DNA of 47,903 nt, from the NCBI GenBank assembly GCA_947377705.1, contig CANCGU010000001.1:1-47903 (forward strand), given 5' to 3'. The stretch comes from Comamonadaceae bacterium. GTDB lineage: Bacteria > Pseudomonadota > Gammaproteobacteria > Burkholderiales > Burkholderiaceae. Made by a program: the position numbers and the translations under genes. Positions 42,407-47,903 of this stretch are shown one piece after another. How positions within the stretch are numbered: position 1 is the stretch's first letter; the number at the start of each line of letters is the position of its first letter. Below the pieces are notes generated by a model that was given only the letters and a program-made list of their open reading frames with translations, was not told where the DNA came from and did not search any database.

Positions 42407-43225
42407 ATGTACACCATGAATTCGATACCGTCAAAAAATTGGGTAGACACCCACTTTCATGTGTTCAATGCGCGGGAAGCCTTCGCAGGCGCACGCTATG
42501 AGCCTCAGTACACCGCTTCGCTGCACGATTGGATGGCAGTTTCTCAAGGCGTTGGCGTCACACGGGGCGTGTGCGTGCAACCGAGTTTCTTAGGTGTCGA
42601 CAACCGTTTGATGGTAGGTGCTTTAAAGGCTCATCCCGATGTGTTGCGTGGTGTGGCGGTGTTGGCTGCCGATTCACATGCCGATGAATTGAATGCCTTG
42701 CACGCTGTGGGCGTGCGTGGCATACGCTTGAATTTGGCAGGGGTTTCGCATGACGTGACCGAGTGGACACGCGCAGACCGCTTATGGCGCACCTTGCATG
42801 AATTGGGCTGGCATATAGAGGTGCACACAGACCAGGGCGCATTGCCGGCGGTGTTGGCGAAGTTGCCCTCTGAGCTGCCTCTGGTGGTTGACCACATGGC
42901 AAAACCTAACGAGGCACGACGCAACGATGCCAGCATTTTTGCTGTGGTGCATCGTGCGCAGAAAGTAGCGACTTACGTCAAGCTCAGTGGTGCGTATCGC
43001 CTAGGAGGCGTTGATGCGGCGACGCTTGCCCATCTTTGGTTACATGAGCTTGGACCGGCTGCATTGCTGTGGGGCAGTGATTGGCCTTGTACCAATCATG
43101 AACAGCTGGCCAACTATGACGTGTTGTTTGCTGAACTCAACACATGGGTTGGGCCGCAGCACCTAGAGGATGTCCTGAGTCATAACCCCCAGCGACTTTA
43201 TTGGGAGGCCGCTGCTCGCGCCTAA
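42407..43225 (+). CDS. Metal-dependent amidohydrolase (PDC-lactonase-like)
   Basis: A 272-residue TIM-barrel hydrolase of the amidohydrolase-2 family, which includes 2-pyrone-4,6-dicarboxylate lactonase. The metal and catalytic residues are visible as H16 and H18 in VDTHFHVF, H140 in IEVHTDQGALP, H163 in VVDHMAKP and D225 in WGSDWPCT, with the C-terminal VLSHNPQRLY typical of the family. AGAGGA precedes the ATG at 42407. It probably hydrolyses a lactone or decarboxylates a carboxylic acid in the pathway served by the Bug genes; the exact substrate is unknown. It ends 4 bases before the convergent stop of the LldR-like gene overlaps its last codon. Confidence 0.88.
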   Translation: MYTMNSIPSKNWVDTHFHVFNAREAFAGARYEPQYTASLHDWMAVSQGVGVTRGVCVQPSFLGVDNRLMVGALKAHPDVLRGVAVLAADSHADELNALHAVGVRGIRLNLAGVSHDVTEWTRADRLWRTLHELGWHIEVHTDQGALPAVLAKLPSELPLVVDHMAKPNEARRNDASIFAVVHRAQKVATYVKLSGAYRLGGVDAATLAHLWLHELGPAALLWGSDWPCTNHEQLANYDVLFAELNTWVGPQHLEDVLSHNPQRLYWEAAARA

Positions 43226-43980
43226 TTTGTGCCAGCGCGACGCAGAGCGCTGGCGCGTCGATGCTCATCCAGTGCATTGCTTTCAATGCTTTCGCGTATG
43301 TAAGCGCTGTGTGCTTTGGCTGAGGCATTCGCTTTGTCTGCTTTGTTGGCCTTGATGGCCTTCCAGATGACACGGTGTTGGCTACGCAGTTGTTCCCACT
43401 GTGCCGGCCGCGTGTGCGAGTGTTTGAGGTTATTGCTCACATGGTCGTGAATCACACGCATCAAGCTGGCGGTGAGGTGACCAATCAGCACGTTGTGCGA
43501 AGCCTCGGCAATGGCTTGGTGAAAGGCCACATCGGCAGCGATGGACTTGTCGAGGTCTTTGCTGGCATAGGCTTCGTCCAATACCGCAAAGGCTTTGTCA
43601 AGACGAGCCATATCTAGGTCGGTGGCGCGCTGTGCGGCTAGTTCGGCGGCTTGACCTTCTAGCATTTCCCGAACTTCCAAAATGTCTCGGTGAAGTACGG
43701 GGTGGTCTTTGACCATGTCTTGCCATGGATCCACAAACGGGGCGTCGAGTTTGTCGGTCACGGTGGTACCACCGCCGTGGCGTGTGATGAGCAAGCCTTT
43801 GGCCACCAATTTTTGAATGGCTTCACGGATCGAGGGGCGTGACACACCGAAGTCTTCGGCCAACTGACGTTCAGAGGGAATGCGATCGCCGGGGCGTAGT
43901 GCGCCATCCAGAATTTGCTTCTCGATTTCACTGACCACGGTATCGGCCAAACGAACAACAGGGGATGGGAAACGAACCAT
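43222..43980 (-). CDS. GntR/FadR-family regulator, LldR-like
   Basis: A 252-residue regulator with a GntR wHTH (ADTVVSEIEKQILDGALRPG, PSERQLAEDFGVSRPSIREA, KGLLITRHGGGTTVTDKL) and an FCD effector domain (VREMLEGQAAELAAQRATD, ADVAFHQAIAEASHNVL, QHRVIWKAIKANKA). It diverges from an L-lactate permease and is flanked by two TGGT-n3-ACCA operators, the arrangement of LldR with lldP, so lactate sensing is likely. The start at 43980 (MVRFPSPVVRLAD) is preferred; the open frame continues eight codons to 44004 and would cover one operator. No lactate dehydrogenase gene follows in this window. Confidence 0.88.
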   Translation of the reverse strand: MVRFPSPVVRLADTVVSEIEKQILDGALRPGDRIPSERQLAEDFGVSRPSIREAIQKLVAKGLLITRHGGGTTVTDKLDAPFVDPWQDMVKDHPVLHRDILEVREMLEGQAAELAAQRATDLDMARLDKAFAVLDEAYASKDLDKSIAADVAFHQAIAEASHNVLIGHLTASLMRVIHDHVSNNLKHSHTRPAQWEQLRSQHRVIWKAIKANKADKANASAKAHSAYIRESIESNALDEHRRASALRRAGTN

Positions 43981-43992
43981 AAAAATGCCAAG

Positions 43993-44003
43993 TGGTAAGA
44001 CCA
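43993..44003. promoter_or_regulatory. LldR-type operator O1
   Basis: TGGT-AAG-ACCA, the FadR/LldR-type palindrome, lies 13 bases upstream of the regulator's start. Its surroundings (AAGTGGTAAGACCAAATTATTG) repeat almost exactly at the second site 112 bases away. In E. coli, LldR binds two operators flanking the lldP promoter. Confidence 0.7.
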
Positions 44004-44104
44004 AATTATTGGCGAAATTGGAAGTTTTCTTCCCCGAATAAGCCCTATGAAAGGGTAACTACTTACCTATAAGTCCGTATTTAGGTTCTTACACTATGGT
44101 CAAG

Positions 44105-44115
44105 TGGTATTACCA
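44105..44115. promoter_or_regulatory. LldR-type operator O2
   Basis: TGGT-ATT-ACCA lies 31 bases before the lactate permease ATG, within AAGTGGTATTACCAATTATTG, a near copy of the first site. Both copies are in the same orientation, 112 bases apart, so the permease promoter between them could be closed by looping. Confidence 0.7.
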
Positions 44116-44146
44116 ATTATTGATTTTACGTTTCAAGGAGAAGAGT

Positions 44147-45808
44147 ATGGTTTGGCAACAGGTCTATGACCCGTTTAACAACATGGTGGTGTCGACTTTG
44201 TTGGCAGCAATTCCCGTGGTGGTGATGCTGGTGGCTTTGGGCTTTATGCACATCAAGGCGCACATCGCTGCAGGTTTGGGTTTGGTTGCGGCTTTGGTGG
44301 TGGCCATCTTGGCTTACGGTATGCCCGCAGAGATGGCTGGCAAAGCCGCGATGTACGGTGGCTTGACCGGTTTGTTGCCCATCGGCTGGATTGTGCTGAA
44401 CATCATCTTCTTGCAACAATTGGCCGAGCAAAACGGCAGCTTCAAAGTGCTGCAAGACTCGTTGTCGGGCATCACCGATGACCGCCGCTTGCAGTTGTTG
44501 CTGATCGCGTTTTGTTTTGGCGCGTTCTTCGAAGGCGCTGCGGGTTTCGGCACGCCTGTGGCTGTGACTGCGGGTATCTTGATTGGCTTGGGCTTCTCGC
44601 CTTTGGCTGCTTCGGGTTTGAGCTTGATCGCCAACACTGCGCCTGTGGCGTTTGGTGCCTTGGGGACACCGGTGATCACGCTGGCCAAAGTGCACGGCTA
44701 CGACTTGATGGAAGTCACGGCGATGATCGGTCGTCAATTGCCTTTCTTCTCGTTGCTCGTGCCGTTCTGGTTGATCTGGGCATTTGCCGGTCGCAAAGCG
44801 ATGATGGAAATTTGGCCTGCCATTTTGGTGACCGGTTTGTCGTTCGCGATTCCTCAGTTCTTGGTATCTAACTTCATTGGCCCAGAGCTGGTGGACATCA
44901 TTGCGGCCATCGTGTCGATGGCTTCGTTAATTTTGTTTTTGCGCGTGTGGCAACCCAAAACCATTTGGACGTCGCCCTCGCTCAAAGGCCATGAAACTGA
45001 TGGCGGCGAAGCCAAGCCTGCAGTGGCAGTGGTGAAGCATTCGCGTGCCGAGTTGGTGCGTGCTTGGACACCTTGGGTCATCTTGTCAGTGTTCGTATTC
45101 ATCTGGGGCTTGCCACCGGTGAAGGCTTACTTCAACAGCATTTGGGCGCCGGCCTTCCCCATTGAAGGTTTACACAACTTGATCGAAAAAATGCCACCCG
45201 TGGTGCCTAACCCCACCAAAGAAGGTGCGGTCTACACATTGGGCTTGTTGTCTGCCACGGGTACGGGTATTTTTGTCTCGGCCATCGTGGGCGCCTTGGT
45301 GATGAAGTACAAGCCTACTGAAATCGTGCGTTCGTATGCACGCACGTTTTGGTTGGTGCGCTACTCGCTGCTGACCATTGTGTTGATGTTGGGCTTGGGC
45401 ACGTTGACACGTTTCTCCGGCACGGACACCACCCTCGGTTTGGCATTTGCCAATACGGGTGTGTTCTACCCCTTCTTCGGTACCTTGATGGGCTGGATTG
45501 GTGTGGCTATGACGGGCTCTGACACCGCTTCGAACGTGTTGTTCGGTGGCATGCAAAAAGTGGCGGCTGAGCAACTGGGCCTCAGCGCCAACTTGATGGG
45601 CGCAGCCAACAGCTCGGGCGGCGTGATGGGCAAGATGATTGACGCTCAGTCCATCGTGGTGGCCTCTACTGCGACGCGTTGGTTTAACCACGAAGGCGAC
45701 ATCTTGCGCTATGTGTTCTTCCATTCAATCGCACTGGCTTGCTTGGTGGGCTTGTACGTGACGTTGCAAGCGTACGTGTGGCCGTTCCACTTGATGGTGA
45801 TCGGTTAA
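44147..45808 (+). CDS. lldP: L-lactate permease (LctP family)
   Basis: A 553-residue inner-membrane transporter of the lactate permease family with about 12-14 hydrophobic segments. Family blocks are FCFGAFFEGAAGFGTPVAV, LIANTAPVAFGALGTPV, LTRFSGTDTTLGLAFANTG, GWIGVAMTGSDTASNVLFG and ANSSGGVMGKMIDAQSIVVA. The start at 44147 has AAGGAG seven bases upstream; the frame is open to 44096 but that part would cover operator O2. It diverges from the LldR-like regulator and ends in tandem hairpins. It probably takes up lactate or glycolate by proton symport. Confidence 0.93.
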   Translation: MVWQQVYDPFNNMVVSTLLAAIPVVVMLVALGFMHIKAHIAAGLGLVAALVVAILAYGMPAEMAGKAAMYGGLTGLLPIGWIVLNIIFLQQLAEQNGSFKVLQDSLSGITDDRRLQLLLIAFCFGAFFEGAAGFGTPVAVTAGILIGLGFSPLAASGLSLIANTAPVAFGALGTPVITLAKVHGYDLMEVTAMIGRQLPFFSLLVPFWLIWAFAGRKAMMEIWPAILVTGLSFAIPQFLVSNFIGPELVDIIAAIVSMASLILFLRVWQPKTIWTSPSLKGHETDGGEAKPAVAVVKHSRAELVRAWTPWVILSVFVFIWGLPPVKAYFNSIWAPAFPIEGLHNLIEKMPPVVPNPTKEGAVYTLGLLSATGTGIFVSAIVGALVMKYKPTEIVRSYARTFWLVRYSLLTIVLMLGLGTLTRFSGTDTTLGLAFANTGVFYPFFGTLMGWIGVAMTGSDTASNVLFGGMQKVAAEQLGLSANLMGAANSSGGVMGKMIDAQSIVVASTATRWFNHEGDILRYVFFHSIALACLVGLYVTLQAYVWPFHLMVIG

Positions 45809-45819
45809 TCACTCGCAGT

Positions 45820-45839
45820 TGCTGGGGCTTGCCCCAGCA
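45820..45839. terminator. GC-rich hairpin after lldP
   Basis: TGCTGGGGC-TT-GCCCCAGCA is a near-perfect palindrome with 9-base arms, starting 12 bases after the lldP stop. It has no T tract of its own, but the classical terminator follows seven bases later, so it may pause polymerase or protect the 3' end of the mRNA. Confidence 0.55.
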
Positions 45840-45845
45840 CTCGAT

Positions 45846-45880
45846 AAAAAAGCCGTGGCTTTAGGACCGCGGCTTTTTTA
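45846..45880 (+). terminator. Intrinsic terminator of lldP
   Basis: AAAAAAGCCGTGG pairs with CCGCGGCTTTTTT (13 bases with one G-T wobble) around an 8-base loop. With A's on the left and T's on the right it can act on both strands, but on the plus strand it terminates lldP, 37 bases after its stop. It also separates lldP from the DUF1993 gene. Confidence 0.88.
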
Positions 45881-45920
45881 TTGGGCAAATCTTGGTGTTT
45901 AATTTGCAGTTTTACTCTTT

Positions 45921-46445
45921 ATGAAAAGCATTGCCATGATTGCTACATCAGTTTCAGACTTTATTCGCACGCTCACTGCTTTGAGCGGTCTCTTAGACAA
46001 GGCGGCTGCGTCGGCACAAGCCCGCAAGATTGACCCGCTGGTACTGACCAGCGCACGCTTGGCCCCCGATATGTTTGCGCTTGCCCGCCAAGTGCAAATT
46101 TCGTGTGATGTCGCCAAGAACGGTTTTGCGCGATTGGGTGGTGTAGACGCGCCAAAGTTTGAAGACACCGAAACCACGTTTGCTGAGCTGCAAGCCCGCA
46201 TTGCCAAAACAATTGATTTCTTGCACAGCGTAAAGGCCGAGAGCTTGGCTGGCAGTGAGGACAAAGTGGTGTCCTTTCCCGCTGGCCCCGAGCGTGTGCT
46301 CAAAATGAAGGGCGATGCCTACCTGAAGCAGTGGATGTTGCCCAATTTGTATTTCCACACTGTCACGGCCTACAACATCTTGCGCCACAACGGTGTCGAT
46401 GTTGGCAAGATGGATTACCTCAAGGGCGCAGACCTGCTTCCTTGA
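45921..46445 (+). CDS. DUF1993 family protein
   Basis: A 174-residue protein of the DUF1993 family, recognisable from SVSDFIRTLTALSGLLDKAA, SARLAPDMFALARQVQISCD, FAELQARIAKTIDFL and MLPNLYFHTVTAYNILRHNG, DVGKMDYLKG. The family is predicted helical and possibly DinB-like, but has no known function that I can name. It has no signal peptide. ATG 45921 is used; ATG 45936 (MIATSVSDF) is equally plausible since neither has a ribosome site. Its stop lies 3 bases from that of the convergent flavin-reductase-like gene. Confidence 0.85.
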   Translation: MKSIAMIATSVSDFIRTLTALSGLLDKAAASAQARKIDPLVLTSARLAPDMFALARQVQISCDVAKNGFARLGGVDAPKFEDTETTFAELQARIAKTIDFLHSVKAESLAGSEDKVVSFPAGPERVLKMKGDAYLKQWMLPNLYFHTVTAYNILRHNGVDVGKMDYLKGADLLP

Positions 46446-46448
46446 GGT

Positions 46449-47063
46449 TTAGGCTTTGGGGCGCCACATGTGAAAGAGCTGCTCTGGCCCGATGGTGAAG
46501 TAATCGGCAGGACCACCGCCACGCAAAATATGACCCGCACTCGCGGTGTCGTAAATGCCATCCTTCAGCAAATGGTCTGCAATATGAACGCCGACCACTT
46601 CGCCCAGCACCAACCATGTGGGCACTTTTTGTTTGTCCAAGCCTTCAAGCTGAATAATTTGTGTGCTGCGACATTCAAATGACACGGGGCTCTCTGCCAC
46701 ACGCGGCACATCCACCACGCGTGAAGGTGCAGTGGCCAAACCTGCTAGCTCAAATTCGTTGACCTCAGGGCCTACAGGGGCGCAGGTCTGATTCATAGCT
46801 TCGGCGAGCGGTCGGGTGACCAGGTTCCATACAAACATGCCGTTTTCTTGCACGTTGCGCAACGAGTCTTTGGGGCCCGTGCTGGAGAAGCCCACGATGG
46901 GTGGAATGTAGTTGAAGGCGGTGAAAAAACTGTAAGGTGCGAGGTTCAGCACACCAGCATTACTGCGGGTGGATACCCAACCGATAGGGCGGGGGCCGAC
47001 GATGGCATTGAAGGGGTCATGTGGTAGGCCGTGGCCTAAGCGAGGTTCGTAAAAATGCGTCAT
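46449..47063 (-). CDS. Flavin reductase-like FMN-binding protein
   Basis: A 204-residue protein of the flavin reductase-like/flavoredoxin group, a split-barrel FMN binder. Visible hallmarks are IVGPRPIGWVSTRSNAGVLN, LAPYSFFTAFNYIPPIVGF, KDSLRNVQENGMFVWNLV and PVSFECRSTQIIQLEG. Such proteins reduce flavins for partner monooxygenases or act as uncharacterised FMN oxidoreductases; no partner is visible here. It stands alone on the minus strand, and 69 bases separate its start from the channel gene. Confidence 0.87.
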   Translation of the reverse strand: MTHFYEPRLGHGLPHDPFNAIVGPRPIGWVSTRSNAGVLNLAPYSFFTAFNYIPPIVGFSSTGPKDSLRNVQENGMFVWNLVTRPLAEAMNQTCAPVGPEVNEFELAGLATAPSRVVDVPRVAESPVSFECRSTQIIQLEGLDKQKVPTWLVLGEVVGVHIADHLLKDGIYDTASAGHILRGGGPADYFTIGPEQLFHMWRPKA

Positions 47064-47132
47064 AGCTATAAGGTAAACGTAAATGCGTCAGCCTGCTGTC
47101 GCCTAGTTGCAAAACCGCAAGCCTCGTATGTC

Positions 47133-47903
47133 TTAAAAGGTTCGCTTCGCAACGATGGTCAATACATCGAGCTCAGCTTGGTGGTCCGCTTTGATGTCAT
47201 TCAAGCTCTTGCGTAAGTTGTTTTCGCCTGTGGCCTGCGCAATCAAACTGAGCTGATCGACCAAGAGTTTGAACTGCGCAGCAGCAAGTGCAGGGTGTGC
47301 CTTGGCGTCGAGTACCAAGCCGTTGGCATGCGTATGGTCTTGCGCTTCTTTGGCAGCAAACTCGGTGCGTGCTTCTTCGGTGAGTCGTTTGACTTCGTCG
47401 TGTGACAAGTGCAGGCGCTCGGCTTCGGCCACGATGAGTTCTTTTTCAGCATGGTCCAGCATGCCGTCTTCATAAGCCAACATCAAACGTTGCTTAAATG
47501 CCTCGCGGTCAATGCGTAACTGGTCTGTGAAGGCTGATGCCAGCAAGCCTGCTGGAATCGCAAAAATACCAATACCCACCAAAGCCAACACCACAGTCAA
47601 TGCTCGCCCCATTGGCGTGATGGGAGAAATGTCGCCATAACCCACAGAAGCCAAGGTGACCACGGCCCAGTAAATAGATTGAGGGATATTTTCAAATTTG
47701 TCTGGCTGTGCTTCGTGCTCGAATAAATAACCTAAGCTGGCGGTAAGTACCACCAATAACATCATCACAAACACAGAAGCGAAGATGACTTGCCATTCCC
47801 GCATCACCACCTTGAAAAGTGTTTCCATGGCGGAGGTGTAGCGCGTGAGCTTGAGCATTCGCATCAGACGGAACACTCGCAAGAAGCGCAAGTCAAGGTG
47901 TTG
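47133..47903 (-). CDS. Voltage-gated potassium channel, 5' end cut by window edge
   Basis: The C-terminal 256 codons of an ion transporter of the Kv type; the frame is open through the right edge, so the N-terminus and S1-S3 helices lie outside. The visible part begins in S4 with regularly spaced arginines (RFLRVFRLMRMLKLTRY). S5 follows, then the pore helix and the selectivity filter TLASVGYGD, then S6 (VLALVGIGIFAIPAGLLASAF). A cytoplasmic tail of about 120 residues has charged helices (EKELIVAEAERLHLSHDEVK) that may form a regulatory or oligomerisation domain. The TVGYGD-type filter makes K+ selectivity likely. Confidence 0.92.
   Translation of the reverse strand, partial: QHLDLRFLRVFRLMRMLKLTRYTSAMETLFKVVMREWQVIFASVFVMMLLVVLTASLGYLFEHEAQPDKFENIPQSIYWAVVTLASVGYGDISPITPMGRALTVVLALVGIGIFAIPAGLLASAFTDQLRIDREAFKQRLMLAYEDGMLDHAEKELIVAEAERLHLSHDEVKRLTEEARTEFAAKEAQDHTHANGLVLDAKAHPALAAAQFKLLVDQLSLIAQATGENNLRKSLNDIKADHQAELDVLTIVAKRTF

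Noticed and set aside
1..47903. Prophage, insertion sequence, integrase, CRISPR array or tRNA insertion site
   Set aside because: No transposase, integrase, phage structural gene, regularly spaced repeats or tRNA-like cloverleaf was seen on either strand, so mobility of the paa block is inferred only from gene order.

Overview
The window looks like a chromosomal segment of a betaproteobacterium, most likely a Comamonadaceae member of the Limnohabitans/Rhodoferax type. Three things point that way: several orphan tripartite-tricarboxylate (Bug/TctC) binding proteins, a paaN-paaG-paaI-paaK-paaJ-paaABCDE cluster with a Liv-type ABC transporter, and a recC-recB pair with a separate recD. This assignment rests on gene content and protein motifs only. 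There are no rRNA or tRNA genes, CRISPR arrays or insertion sequences. Nearly all DNA is coding, and no gap exceeds 300 bases.

Positions 1-7.4 kb (all minus strand). An acetyl-CoA synthetase gene runs off the left edge. Upstream of it, in transcription order, lies hicA-hicB-recD-zorA-zorB-zorC. hicA/hicB and hicB/recD overlap by ATGA, and recD, zorA, zorB and zorC are separated by only 24, 24 and 9 bases. ZorA is a MotA/ExbB-like channel with a tail of about 310 residues. ZorB is a MotB-like OmpA protein with an Asp at the start of its membrane helix. ZorC looks like an EH_Signature protein. None of the known Zorya effectors (ZorD, ZorE, ZorF/G) is present, and the set is joined to recD. This is the best candidate for an undescribed defence arrangement.

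Positions 7.4-25.2 kb (all minus strand). This is a phenylacetate catabolic island. First come livHMGF, whose LivF carries an N-terminal hemerythrin domain, ending in a clear intrinsic terminator. Then comes paaN, paaG, paaI, paaK, paaJ, a LivK-type binding protein, an enoyl-CoA hydratase, paaABCDE, an MFS transporter and paaX. livH and paaN share an upstream GCGATAC[A/T]TTTTT element. A fossil of a glyoxalase/VOC gene lies between paaX and hicA. Because recC-recB sits on the far side of this island and recD on the near side, the liv-paa block may have been inserted into an ancestral recC-recB-recD(-zorABC) operon.

Positions 25.3-33.1 kb (minus strand). recB and recC overlap by ATGA and both appear intact. 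A hotdog acyl-CoA thioesterase follows.

Positions 33.2-47.9 kb. This is an accessory carboxylate/lactone metabolism region on both strands. A Bug protein diverges from an aconitase-like gene, which is followed by a GntR regulator with two apparent winged-helix segments, a signal-peptide-less SBP_bac_3 protein and a beta-propeller lactonase. Two more Bug genes and a HutC-type GntR regulator diverge from an amidohydrolase. Next, an LldR-like regulator diverges from an L-lactate permease, with two matching operators and tandem terminator hairpins. The right end holds a DUF1993 protein, a flavin-reductase-like protein and a voltage-gated potassium channel cut by the edge.
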